In this document: piece after piece, positions 39,590 through 52,033 of the stretch
Numbering within the stretch: the first letter of the stretch is position 1
How the letters are laid out: the number at the start of each line of letters is the position of its first letter
The notes under the pieces: model-generated
The model's input: the letters and a program-made list of their open reading frames with translations, nothing else
The model's database searches: none
What the model was told of the DNA's origin: nothing
Assembly: GCF_041146395.1 (NCBI RefSeq)
Contig: NC_090986.1
Location: forward strand, 39,530,001-39,594,000
Source of the DNA: Eulemur rufifrons
Taxonomy: Eukaryota > Chordata > Mammalia > Primates > Lemuridae
Direction: 5' to 3'
Length of the DNA: 64,000 bases
Translations under genes and position numbers: made by a program

Positions 39590-39760
39590 GTAATGTGACC
39601 TTATTAAAGGTACTTAATCTCTCTGAGCCTCAGTTTACTTACCAGTAAAATGGGAACCATGATAATTCTTACCTCATAGATTTGTTGTGAGGGTTAAATA
39701 AGTAAATATAAAGTGCATGTCATGATGCCTGGCACATAGTAAATATTGAGTAGTTATTAC
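39590..39760 (+). mobile_element. MIR element
   Basis: 'tgtgacc...cttaatctctctgagcctcagttt', 'aaaatgggaaccatgataattcttacctcatag', 'ttgttgtgagggttaaat' and 'tgcctggcacatagtaaat' give nearly the whole MIR core and 3' part in order. Good-quality old tRNA-derived SINE. Confidence 0.88.
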
Positions 39761-39880
39761 ACGTTATTACACTATTAGTATTACACCACATAGATAAAGA
39801 TCTATAGTCTGAACAAGAAGAATGGAAAAAAAAGACATCACAAATATGATGTAAAGATATCCAAACTATGAAATTGTACT

Positions 39881-40186
39881 TTTTTTTTTTTTTTGAGACA
39901 GAGTCTCACTCTGTCACCCAGCTAGGGTAGAGTCATCATAGCTCGTCAACTGCAAACTCCTGGGCCCAAGCGATCCTTTTTCCTCAGCCTCCCAAGTAGC
40001 TGGGACAACAGGTGCACACCAATACGCACAGCTAATTTTTTAAATTTTTTGTAGAGATGGGGTCTCACTATGTTGCCCAGGCTGGTTTCAAATTCCTGGC
40101 CTCACAGGATCATCCCACCACTGCCTCCCAAAGTGCTGGGATTGTCCAGTTGCATCCCTAACAGGATTACAGGCATGAGCCACCAG
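39881..40186 (-). mobile_element. Alu element (old, J-like), antisense, with internal 20-bp insert
   Basis: The poly(T) start at 39881 is followed by 'gagacagagtctcactctgtc', the middle 'gtagagatggggtctcactatgttgcccagg' (J-like) and the end 'acaggcatgagccacc'. An extra 20 bases (40144-40163) flanked by GGATT on both sides split the promoter-end sequence. Flanks AAATTGTAC (left) and ATTTGTAT (right) look like a decayed target-site duplication. Confidence 0.92.
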
Positions 40187-41739
40187 GATTTGTATTTTTT
40201 ATAACTATTCAATTAACATTTGTCACCAAGCTTATGTACAATAGAGACTAAGCACACCAAAGCATCAGTGTAAACTTCCCACCCAGTTCTCCTAATCTTG
40301 AAGCTAGCAGATGGTGCTAAGATAAACAAGGATGACAGTAATAGGTCTTTCACTGTATAGCCGAACTGTTTTCCTTTAATCATCCAAATGTGGTTATAGG
40401 ACTTGCTTCCTGGTGGGAACTGAAAACCCCTAGACCTCCTTCCTATTCATTCTATCCAAATTCTGCAAGTGCTGTGCTTCTGACAGCGAAATCTATTTCC
40501 ATTCTTATTCCTAATTGCTCCCTTTGAAAACTTCCAGTTTCAAAGGCACTGCAGAGAGAAGCGTCTACACAAATGCTCTGCTCAAAAGCAGTAACTACAC
40601 AGAGTACTCTGCCTGGGTGGGCAGCTATTTGGCTACTTGGGTGTGAGGTATTTGTTGAGCCCTGAGTTGCAGGCCTCTTCTATACGTTAGGGACCTTGGG
40701 CCCAGTGCCTAGTGCCAGTGAGCTTGTCAAGGCCTATAAAAATATCTGAGACCTGGAAAAAATTTTATGAACTCCAAAATATAAAAAGAAAACCAAAAGT
40801 TGAAGTAACAAACGTTTAAGTGCCTATACAACCTATTCAATTTAATTGATCATTCAAGTAAGTTGATATGCATAAAAAGTTTGCATTATATTTCGAAAAA
40901 CTTGCAGATTATGTTTTAGTATTTCACTACTTCGTATAATTTTGTGACAATTCACAATGATTGGTCAAGAAATATTGGCCACTTTTAATTAAGTGTGTTA
41001 TCTATAGCCAAGTAATTTTAAGCTCTTTAAAAACTTTTACAATAAAAATATTTTCATACGGATGCATTGAAATGCATTGGAAATGACATAACAAGGTGAT
41101 TCCAAAAGTAAGATGGTTACGAACCACTAAGTTCTGTTTAATCAGGCTGTGGGCTTTGGAAATACAGATGAAGAGACATCTTCCAGCCTCCCAAGGTGCT
41201 GTTAAGTCTAACTAAAGAGACTGACAAAGAAACAGTCGAAGGATTCCAGGTAGAGGTGAGTGCACATGCTGTGTCTGGGCATAAGACCCCCTCACCCCAA
41301 CGTACACACACACTGCGAGGTGATGGGGACAGGTGGCATTATTCTCAAGGGACACGTACACCGAGCTATCAATCCCGCTTCTGAAAACTATTTTGGAAAT
41401 TTAGTCTAGTTTGGAAATACAATTATAAATTGATATTAATATGAATGTGAGTCAAGTATGATCATAAAGCATACAGGAGAGAATAGCAGTTTTCCATGTT
41501 TGTTTTTCACCCCAAACACAAGAATGATGGCCTCCGGTATTTCATTCTTTCATCAATAAATGTGTCTTGACTACCTATGTAAGGTAAACCTATTCTGGGA
41601 ACACCCATTTGACACTCTCCTGTGATTTTGAGGATGGTCCTGAAAAAATTGGAGAAAGCTAATAGCTCTGCAGACTTCTTTTTTAAATATGATAGTCACA
41701 AAGCAATGGATTAGAAACTTGCTCTTTAAAGGTGACAAG
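40187..41739. other. Intergenic, no gene or clear repeat
   Basis: Unassigned sequence. A patch at 41255-41375 has several CpGs and a short CA run but no recognisable element. Confidence 0.45.
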
Positions 41740-42570
41740 TGTCAGGTCGCAGTCTGTTCTCGGTTCTCAGTGTGCTCTTGGCCAAAGAATGAAGAGATAC
41801 ACCAAAAGCAGGGCAAGCGTGGAACAAAGTTTATTGAGGAAGGACAAGATAGGTTTACAGAGCAAGAACAAGATATAGATTCACAGGGCAAGATACGTTC
41901 GCCACAGACAAAAAACAGACCCCCTAATGTAACAAAAGGGCTTGGGTATATAGTCTGTGGACTTGTTTTATAGTGTCTCGATCGGGCCTTCCTCATGGTT
42001 CAGACATCACCATCAAACCACTTTAATGGACAGGTGGGAGTTATATAACCGGAGTTTTACTGAGCATGTGGATCTCCCATAAGCCTCGCTGAAAGCCCAT
42101 TTGAGGTGTGGGGAGAGAGAACCACAATGTAGATTTAAGCTAATGACATGATAATTAGCCTTAGATTGTCCTAGGTCACCTTCCAGACCCTATGGTACCT
42201 GTGCTGCTTGGGCCAGGGCTAAGAACCCTCTGCATTCTTTTGCAGTTGGTGCACTAAGTTCTGATTGGCAGACTGGTAGGGCGTTCCCTCCTCCCCCAGG
42301 TGCGGCAGTCGCTTAGGGTGCCCACCTTTGTACACAGGAGGGCCGGAGTCCCTTACTATCTACCTTCAGGAAAAAAAGAGAAATCTCGTGACTGATATCC
42401 CATGAACTGTGAGGTCAGAAAGTAATGTCGACAGTTTACGAGACTAAGAGGAAGAAGTGCAAGATCCGTCTGGTGACCATGGTCAGTAGCCAATTGAGCC
42501 CTAAGTGTTCTAAGAGCTGAGCTATACTCACTACTCACAGATAGCATGGCAGGGAGGGAGGGTTTCATTG
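41740..42570 (-). mobile_element. Endogenous retrovirus LTR, antisense
   Basis: On the complementary strand an AATAAA (complement of 41830-41835) is preceded by a TATA-like word (complement of 41945-41955, alternatively 42041-42047) and followed by a U5-like stretch ending ...CTGACA at 41740 (TG on the + strand). The presumed U3 extends to at least 42360 and perhaps 42570. Many CpGs survive, suggesting a relatively young insertion. I found no target-site duplication and no internal viral genes, so limits are uncertain. Confidence 0.55.
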
Positions 42571-42574
42571 GGAA

Positions 42575-42690
42575 GAAAAAAAAGGGAGTGAGAAAGCCAG
42601 AGAGGAAGAGAAGAAAAGAAATAGAAAAAGGAAGGAAGAGAGGAAAAAGAATAAAAAAGGAGAGAAATGGACAGAAAAGAGAGAGATACA
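42575..42690 (+). repeat. Polypurine tract (GA-rich)
   Basis: About 115 bases almost free of pyrimidines, made of GGAA, GAAA and GAGA words. It can in principle form triplex (H-DNA). Confidence 0.8.
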
Positions 42691-43168
42691 GATATTAGAG
42701 CATTTCTGGGAACTTACTGGCCCTGAAGTTTACCACTCTTCACCATCCCCCACTTCTTCCTTCCACTGCTAAAAGTGCATTTTGTAACCAAAGGTGAGAA
42801 GTAATAAATTCTACCTCTCCCCTTCAAATTCCTGCAGATAGTGTGAGAATAAACAAGGTAATAGATATCTAAACGCACTGAATCCTTGGTCTGAGTTCAA
42901 TCTAAACCCTTTTTTCCCTTACCCTTCTCTTTCCATTTATTTAAAAGAGGGATAAAAGTATTTATCATCTTTGGTTTTGGGGAGTGAGTGCTATTTGGTA
43001 TGGCAATTCCTATCTTTGAGCCCACAATCATCATGGACAAAGTGGTTGGAGTGGTTTTGTAGAGCAATGCTTGGTAGTCATAAAGCAAATGCATTGTTAA
43101 GACAGAACAAGAGGTGCATTAATCCCCTGAATAAATTAGTATTAGATTCAGTATTCTAAATGATATTG
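42691..43168. other. Intergenic, no feature recognised
   Basis: Nothing identifiable. Confidence 0.4.
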
Positions 43169-44067
<899 letters not shown>

Positions 44068-45701
44068 GAACTAACAGGATATTTACTGTATTTGGCTTGG
44101 AAAGAAGGGAACGAAAGTGAATCTACAACGGCAAGAGAAAGAAAGACTCCATTCAGCTTTCTTTTTCACTGTTCCAGTGTCATTTTGAGATTGTAACAAG
44201 TCGTGTTCATCATGATGACTTTATTAGTCTTCCCCAAAAAATCCAAGATTAAACAGAAAGGATATTATTGAGAATAAAACATCAGTAACATATTCTGCAA
44301 GAAAACAGGTGCAAAATAAGCCAATAAACACAGTCAAAACTAATTATCAAAACTAAGTTTCAAGACTTGCACTCCACACATGAGCTTGCATTTGTGCATG
44401 AGCCGCTGGAGCCCAAAGGGACCATCCCATTACTTTACAGGCAGATGTGTCCAAAGAACTGGCAAGGTTGTGTCTTGTCATCACAATGCTTCTTTCTGTT
44501 ACACGGTTTAAAATGTTTGACAAGCATATTACAAAGCTATCCAAGGAAACGCTTCCCTTCCAGGGATTAGATTCTTGAAGCCAACCATTAACACTGGCCT
44601 TTGTCAGGGATTCAGCCCACATTAGCAACAGAAAGCTTCTTACAGACAGAGCAGGCTCTTAAGGACCCTCTAAAGGGAACACTGAGTGCTTTGTCATTGC
44701 TTCTTCACACGTTGCTAATGGACGTTTCAGTGACGGAAAGTGGGTAGTTCTTTGTCCCCAGCAATTTGGCTTTCTTTTTTTTTTTTTTTTAAATAACAAT
44801 TATTTCCCATCTTTATCAAATTAAGACAGTAGTCTAATCAGATCACAAGGAGACTAATGACTTGATTTCTAATTAAATGAAAAGAAGTTACCCAGCAAAA
44901 TGGTCCTTTTCTCAAGCGTGTACTCATACCAAAAAGCCTTTGGCCAAATTACTGCCAGAAAAAAAAATACTCAAAGCTACAGAAAATGGGAATTTGGCGC
45001 CGGATGAATATTTTTCCCCATAATAGGACAATGCTACAGAATGGATTCTTACAGCAACTTTCCTTTTTTTTTTTTTTTTTTGAGTAATTTATTATCATGC
45101 AGTAGCTTGACTCTTTCTTTTACTTGCTTTCCAATTTATTTTCATGGAGTCTTGCTTTTAATTAAAAATTAATCTTATCTCTAATAATTTGTTTATGCTC
45201 TCAGATCTTTTCATTTTTTAATTTCATTCATTTCTCAATTTCCAGAAACCAGTGACTGCACAAAGAAACTTCAGTAGCTCATCATGGTCTTCGAAAACTT
45301 TTCCCCCTTGACAAGGAAACAATTGCATCTAAGCTGGAAGTTGATTACTTATCCTAACATATTTTTCTTCACATTCAAATACAGAAGTAGAATAAAATAG
45401 CACAGTTTATTCTCTGAATCACATGTTCTATTATTGCCCCTTGTTCTAATCTGAAGGCATATTATGTACCTAATCTGATAGTAAACATGAAATAAATAAT
45501 GGCCCCAACTTCCAAATCATGGGGATATTTGGAGCTTTAATACAAGACCTCTTATCTGACATGATGACACAATTGTGATTTATACATGGCTGTTAACTGA
45601 AAAAATCATTTAATGTAGGAGATATATGTGTAGATACACATAAATGCATTATATTTTAACTTCATATTGTTGACCAGTCATTCTCCAGTCTTCTGACACC
45701 C
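44068..45701. other. Intergenic, no gene recognised
   Basis: Holds two isolated poly(T) tracts (44775-44790 and 45064-45081) with no recognisable SINE body behind them. The overlapping frames at 44353-44628 have no domain. Confidence 0.5.
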
Positions 45702-45800
45702 AAGTTCTTTTGAATTTTTGAATCTGGGTTTGCTGATGGGACTTATTCTCCACACAGCTCCCGTAAAGACTTCTCTATGCTTTCAGGATTATTTTAAAAA
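45702..45800 (+). repeat. Copy A of an unnamed dispersed repeat
   Basis: About 94 bases match 50025-50118 at roughly 83% by hand count without gaps (shared core CACAGCTCCC-TAAAGACTT). Confidence 0.8.
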
Positions 45801-46689
45801 TTCTTTTAAGTGAAACTAGAACTTACAAGTGCTTGCAAAGCAAATTTAATGCAGAATCCTACATTTTAAATTAAAAACATTTTTTCCCCAGTATCTTACA
45901 ATTATCTCACCAACCTCTAATTCAATATTATTTTTAAATCACTTTATTTTTGGGTGTCTTTCCAATATACTGAATTTATATTCCACAGAAAATCTCTTTC
46001 TTTTCACATTTTATGAGTTTAAATATTTAATTAAGTTATCTAATTACAATAACAAGTACATCTGGAATAAACAGTTTAAGGAACTTGCACAACTGACTTT
46101 TGCTAGCATATCATTCAGCTGGTGGGGAGAGAAGTGTGTGGATATGCCAGAGAGTAGCCTGTTTGCTACCAGTACTTAACATGCCATAAGCAATGGTCAG
46201 TGTGTTTACAGAGGTGACAGAGAGTGGCAGCTGAACCACAAAGTCATGTAAGTGGAAGGTGGTTAAGTAGTTAGGACATTTTTCATGCATTATACAAGAT
46301 ATCAGGATACTGTCCAAAAATGACTATTTTCAGTTAAGACTGCTAATAGAAAGCCATTGTTTTTGGAAAAGAATGTTTAAAATTCCCTTCTACTCCCACC
46401 ATACCCAGAAGAATCCTCACTGAGAGACAGGTACAAAAGGACAGCCACAGAGAAAGACATTCAAGTGTGAGGCAGGGACAGGGAGGCCCAGCAGCGAGCA
46501 GCCGTTCCTGGCACCCAAAAATCTTCCCACTGGAATGATTTAGAATATACCAGAGAGAAGTAATCATCTGCAAGAATCAACTATTAAATACTCTACTTGC
46601 TTTAAGGGGATTTTTCACAATTGTGATACTAAAGAATGGGAATAAATAGCAACAAATAAAAAGAACTCTACAACATGACCAAATGGAAT
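45801..46689. other. Intergenic, no gene recognised
   Basis: Short overlapping frames on the minus strand (46111-46573) have no domain and no repeat match I can name. Confidence 0.5.
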
Positions 46690-48654
46690 TATTCCAGGTA
46701 TGCAAGATTTAACAACTGCAAGTCAATTAATGTAAATGATAAAGGACAAACCACGTGATCTTTTCAATAGACACAAATAGCATTTAACAAATTCTAGTAT
46801 CTACTCATGATAAAAACTGTTAAAAGCAAAAAAAGAATAGAAAGGAACTTAATAAAGGTCATCTGCAAAAAACTTACAGCTATCATCAGACTTACTTACT
46901 GGTAGAAGATAAATGCTTTCCCCTGAGGACTGGAAACAAAGCAAAATGTCCACTCTCAACATTTCTGTTCATTGTTGTACTGGTGCTTCTAAGCACAGTA
47001 ATGAGACAAGAAAAAAAAATTAAAGGTATATATATTGGAAAAAAATAAACAATTTGCCTCTATTTGAGGATGACACCATCCTGTATGTACAAAATTCTAA
47101 GGAATCTATATTTAAAAAAAAACTGAACTACTAGAACTTATAAACAAGTTTAGGAAAGTAAAAAATTAAAATGTCAACAGACAAAACCAATTATATTTTT
47201 TTACACATTAGCGACAAACATTCTAAAAATAAAATTAAAAAAAAGAAACTTCATTGGCAGGACAATCAAAAAGAATAAAATACTTAGGAATAAATCTAAA
47301 AAGTATGAGTCGTAAACAAAACCACAAAACATTACTGAGAAATTTTAAAGTATCTAAATAAAAAACCACTTTATGTTCCTTGACTGAATGACCCAATTTT
47401 GCTAAAATGATAATGCTTTCCAAATTAATCTACAAATTCAATGTAATCCTGATCAAAATCCCAGCAGGATATTTTGTGTAAATTGATAAACTGATCCTAA
47501 AATATATATATGGCAATACCAAGCATTTGTTTTGAAATTGTTTCCGAAACAGTTGTTTTGAATAGCCAAACCAATCTTGAAAAGAAAGAACAAAGTTGGA
47601 GAAAATTAGAATTATCCAATTTCAAAATTTGCTATAAGGTTACTATATAAGAAAACAGGATTATATTGGCATAAGATAGACATATAGATCCAAGGAACAA
47701 ACTTGAAATTCCAGAAATAAACCCTTATATTTATGGTCAATTTATTTTCAACAAAGATGTCAAGGCAACTCAATGGGAGAAGAAAGAGTATTCTCAACAA
47801 ATGCTGCTGAGACGACAGGATATCCATATGTTAAAAAAAGAAAAAGAGAAAAAGCATTTAGATTTTTACCTCATATCATAAAAAAAAAATTAACTCAAAA
47901 TATTCTACAGATCTAAATATAAGAACCAAAACTATAAAACTTTCAGAAAAAGAGAAACTTTCTAAAAAAATTATTGTAGCCTTGGATTAGATAAAAATTT
48001 CTTAGCTATGACATCAAAAGCACAATCCATTAAAAATTAATAAATTTTATTTCATCTAAATTAAAATACTTTTCTTTTCAAAATATATCATTAAGAAAAT
48101 AAAAAGACAAGCCACAGAATGGGAGAAAATATTTATAAACCACACATCTTATAAAGGACTTGTATCCAGAATATATAAAGAATACTTAGAACTTAATAAA
48201 AAGACAACTGAATTTAAAAATGAGCAAACTTTTTGAATAAATATTTCACAAAAAAAATGATATAAGGTTAATAAGCACATGAAAAAAATATTCAATATCA
48301 TTAGTCTTTAGGGAAATTGAAGTTAAAACCACAATGAGATATCATTTCACACAGAACGGCTATAATCAAAAAGACAAGATAGGCGATGGTGAGGATGTGG
48401 AGAAACTGAAACCCTTATACATTGCTGGTGGGAACCTAAAATGGTGTAGCCACTTTGGAAAATAATTTGGCAATTTATTAAAAAGTTAATCCTAAACTTC
48501 CCATTCAATCTAGCAATTCCCAAGATAAACGAACACATACGTCCACATAAAATTTGTACTCAAACATTCATAGCAACCTTATTCATAATATCTCCCAACA
48601 GGAAATGACTAAGTGTGTATCAACTGGTGAATCAATTTCTACAATGCAGCATTT
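46690..48654 (+). mobile_element. L1 ORF2-region fragment (old L1M), interrupted
   Basis: About 2 kb follows the L1 ORF2 order: 'gacaaaccacgtgatcttttcaatag', 'catctgcaaaaaacttacagctatcatca', 'caaattcaatgtaatcctgatcaaaatccca', 'aaagggacttgtatccagaat'-like words, and 'tacattgctggtgggaacctaaaatgg'. Every frame has stops and indels. It continues beyond an inserted LTR at about 49190. Confidence 0.85.
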
Positions 48655-49190
48655 TGTAGGAAATCAAAATATCTTACCCTAAAATATATTTCTCTGACAT
48701 ATTTTGAGATGGCTTTCAGAGAGCCAGCAAACAGAAGTGGCCCTGCAAAGCTGTCTTTTGTGGGGAAAATTTGCATCTATAGAGAACCTGCACTGATGCA
48801 GCCAGGCCTTCTCTTGTCCTGAAAAATTAACTGGAGTCTGACACCTTTAAAGGTCTGAAAGAAACATTCACCATCTATTCTGTTCTGAGGGCTGCTATCT
48901 GTGTTTGATCTGTATAACAAGACCACCTTTGCCGGCTAAGCCTCCTCTTCTCTCCCTCCCATAACCTGCTTTGCTAGGATCCAAGCCCCCATTCTTTCTG
49001 CAGCCTCAGGATGGTATAAGTTTCTCCACCCCACTGGGGGGCTGGGCCATCACTCTGTGATACTCTCCATGTGCGTGTTAATAAATTTGAATGCCTTTCC
49101 TTTTATTAATCTGTCTTTTGTGAATTGATTTTTCAGCAAAACATCCGAGGGTGAAGGGGAACTTTCCCCTTTGGCCTCTACAATATCATA
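48655..49190 (+). mobile_element. LTR inserted in the L1
   Basis: It begins near TGTAGGAAATCAAAATATC and ends near CCCCTTTGGCCTCTACA. Just before the end it has 'gtgttaataaatttgaatgcc', an AATAAA followed by 'ttaatctgtcttttgtg'. This 3' part is shared with 43169-44067 and with the complement of 49396-49850, so all three look like one LTR family. No internal viral genes. Confidence 0.6.
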
Positions 49191-49395
49191 CAATGGAATT
49201 ATAAGGGACAACCTACTGATACATGCTACAATATAGTGGAAGTTCAGAAATATTAAGCCAAGTAAAAGGAGCCAGACACAGAAGATCATATATTGCATGA
49301 TTCAAGATATATGTATTTCTGAGAAAAATGCAAATCTATAAAGATAGAAAACAGATCAGAGTTGCCGAGGGCTGAGAATGGGAGCAGGAATTGAC
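49191..49395 (+). mobile_element. L1 3' continuation
   Basis: 'atcatacaatggaattataaggg', 'ctactgatacatgctacaa', 'agatcatatattgcatgattc' and 'cagagttgccgagggctg' resume the L1 interrupted at about 48655. Confidence 0.8.
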
Positions 49396-49850
49396 TGCTA
49401 TAAGGACCAAGGGGAACTTTGGCCCTCATCAGGTTCTCAGAAAAATCAACTCGAAAAAGTCAGGTTAATTGGAGAAAAGGCATACAAATTTATTTAACAC
49501 GATCATGGGAGCCTTCAGAATGAATTCTGTTGCAGGGCTATAAATGATTACTAGGGAAGATTCGATGGGCTTGAAGAAAATACAGTGGTTTGGCACAAAG
49601 TCTGTTGGGCCCACACAGTGGACAATGGTTTGTGACAAATGTCTGTCCAGGTTTGTTGACAGACTTTAGTCTTCCTGCCTGCCATATGGGTTCAGTTAAT
49701 GAAAACTGAGAACAAAGACCAGAGGTAGTTGCTTTCCTCTTTGGTAGATCCAGATTTTAAGCAGATAAGGATAAGGGGACTTCAGAGAATCCTATGCTAT
49801 GGGAGAGATGGGGGTGGGGGGTGTTAGATCAGAGAGAACTTGAGACTCTT
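49396..49850 (-). mobile_element. LTR, antisense, same family as 48655-49190
   Basis: The complement ends with 'tgttaaataaatttgtatgcc...', 'gagttgattttt' and 'aaagttccccttgg', close to the 3' part of the neighbouring LTR. It truncates the L1 tail. Upstream part uncertain; no target-site duplication found. Confidence 0.5.
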
Positions 49851-50024
49851 TTTTTTCAGTTCAACATGTATAAAGCACCATATTTTGTTTTCGTTGGTTT
49901 TAAAAAATTAACATTTACTTAGCATTTACTAAGTGTATAGCACTTTTTAAATCACTTTGCATAAATTATCTTATATAATATTTCCCCAAAACATTAAGAA
50001 TGCTGTTCATTCTAATATAGAATC

Positions 50025-50120
50025 AAGGTCTTCTGAATTTTGGAATTTGGTTTTGTTGATTGGACCTATTCTCTGCACAGCTCCCATAAAGACTTATCTA
50101 AGATTTTAGGGTTATTTTCC
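50025..50120 (+). repeat. Copy B of an unnamed dispersed repeat
   Basis: Same orientation as the copy at 45702-45800, inside the split MIR. Confidence 0.8.
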
Positions 50121-50133
50121 CCAACTTCTTCCC

Positions 50134-50186
50134 CCAAAACATTATGAATGAACATCATATGATGAACACCATTCATAATGTTTTGG
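50134..50186. repeat. Inverted repeat, 17-bp arms with nested palindrome
   Basis: Left arm CCAAAACATTATGAATG (50134-50150) and right arm CATTCATAATGTTTTGG (50170-50186) are perfect complements. The 19-base loop contains the perfect palindrome CATCATATGATG. Confidence 0.97.
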
Positions 50187-50190
50187 AGAA

Positions 50191-50374
50191 GATTAAATAA
50201 GATCATTTATTAATATCCCCATTTTATGTACAGAGTTCCATGTAATGGAAGAGTAAATAATCCCATTCTATGGAATTAAATAATCCCATTTAAAAGCCTC
50301 ATTTTATGGAAGACTTTTAAACCCCATTTTGAAAGATTAAATAAGATAATTTATTAATGTCCCCATTTTATGTA
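50191..50374 (+). repeat. Local direct duplications
   Basis: A 40-bp unit at 50191-50230 recurs at 50335-50374 with two differences. Between them TAAATAATCCCATT occurs twice, 24 bases apart (50253 and 50277). Confidence 0.92.
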
Positions 50375-50500
50375 TGAAGAAACTGAATCAGATAGGAGTT
50401 AAATGATTTGCCCAGCAGCATGTGGTAAACAACTGGTGGAACCAGGACCCCGGCAGCCTGCCTTCAGATTCCCACTTCTAAAGCACTGCACGTACTGTCT

Positions 50501-50997
50501 GCCAGTAAAATAGTCTGCCTCATTACTTCATCTGAATTGTTTGAATTAATGAGATTTGGACCATTTTCTAAATTTTCCCGTATTTCTGATAACATAGGAT
50601 TTTCAACACCTGATATATTTGTCTATTTGAAATTGCTGATAGTGAACCATTCATGATCTTAAAAATGGTAATTTCATGTAACCAATCTGAGATAACTTTA
50701 TTAAATAAAAGTGTCTGAAACAGCAGCCCATAGTCAGGTACATGCTATTTTAGATTTCAAAACTTTCCCGTAAACAGATTCATATATTATCTTCCTATAA
50801 CGGCTGCAAATGGTTCAATCTATTCAAATCTACTACCCCACTATTGCTGCCTATGTGACCTCCTATTTTTCATGTCTTGGCAATTTTCTCTTTTCAGATA
50901 TCTTCATTAGTATTTCTGAAGACATTACCTTTGCCTCTTTTCATGTTTTTTAACAGAAGCAGATGAGTGATTGCTAATCAGAATACAATAAAGACTG
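50501..50997. other. Intergenic, no feature recognised
   Basis: AT-rich, nothing nameable. Confidence 0.4.
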
Positions 50998-51320
50998 CAG
51001 TAGTACCCCCTTATCTACAGGGGATACATTCCAAGACCCCAGTGGATGCCCCAAACCTCAGAAAGCACCAAACCCTATATATACTATGTTTTTTTCCTAT
51101 ACATACATATCTATGACAAAGTTTAGTTTACATATTAGGCACTGTAAGAGATTAACAACAACAATAATGCAACAATTATAGTAACACTCAGAATGGCACG
51201 CAATTTAAAACTTATGAATTGTTTGTGTCTGGAATTTTCCATTTAATACTTTTGGACCGCAGTTGACCGTGAGTAACTGAAATCATAGAAAGCAAAACTG
51301 TGGAAGGGGGGGGGACTACT
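50998..51320 (+). mobile_element. Tigger-type (MER2/MER8-like) element
   Basis: Starts CAGTAGTACCCCCTTATCTAC and ends GGGGACTACT, imperfect inverted ends, with TA after the right end. The interior has 'ccaagaccccagtggatgcc', 'aaccctatatatactatg' and 'taagagattaacaacaa', strongly family-like. 323 bp, non-coding. Exact subfamily uncertain. Confidence 0.85.
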
Positions 51321-52033
51321 TACTTTACAACATTAAGAGTCTTCACTTTTGATGAGTCTCGATGACATATTATTTGATCACCATTGTTTCTTGAAAATGT
51401 CAGATGCTGCTTTATAAACATAGAGCTATACATGTATTCTCTTAGTTCTGGATTTGTTTTTGTGAACTTCTAGATCCATGGTAGGTAAACAAACCTATTT
51501 TGTTATGCTTCTCCGTAGACACATAGAGAAGTGTTGTCCTATGTTCTATTATTAATAAACAGTTCAAAAACCTTCCCTAAACAGACAAAAAAGAAGATAA
51601 GTTTTTCTCTCAAATACCCTCACATTTTTGGAAAAAGCTTTTCAAACTTTTCATTTCATATTCCCATGACACTTCCCAAACCACCTCAGTATATACAACA
51701 TAAAAAAAAATCCACTTTAAAAATATGCCAACTTTTTCCTCTAGTTATATATTATCTGTTATTTGTTCATCCCAAAATTATACAATAGATAGGAAGATTA
51801 AATATTGTCCAAACAGGATCAGACCTTTGTTAGCACCACTACTCGCCCCTAGCTCAAGACGTAGACTCTTTGAAAGAGGGTCTAGTCTTAGGTTGCCTCT
51901 GTTGGAGGAACTCTTGCAGTCACCTGCTATTTGCTCTGTGGAACAGCTAGTTTTATCCTGTGGACGTGTTCCCTAGCCTAACCTACCTTTCCCCTCCCTG
52001 TCGGCCTCCTAAGAGTGGAGGTTTCCCCTAGAC
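51321..52033. other. Intergenic, no gene recognised
   Basis: Overlapping frames of 85 and 83 residues at 51531-51976 have no domain. The stretch 51815-52030 is more GC-rich and unassigned. Confidence 0.45.

Larger units (their letters stand above)
49910..50500 (-). mobile_element. MIR-type element split by a rearranged block
   Basis: The left part (about 49910-49995) has 'atttacttagcatttactaagtgtatagcac'. The right part (about 50335-50500) has 'ccccattttatgtatgaagaaactgaatcag' through 'ggcagcctgccttcagattcccac'. The interval holds copy B of the dispersed repeat, an inverted repeat and a local duplication. Confidence 0.6.

Noticed and set aside
44775..45081. Two poly(T) tracts as tails of antisense SINEs or processed pseudogenes
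   Set aside because: No SINE body, cDNA-like sequence or target duplication follows either tract.
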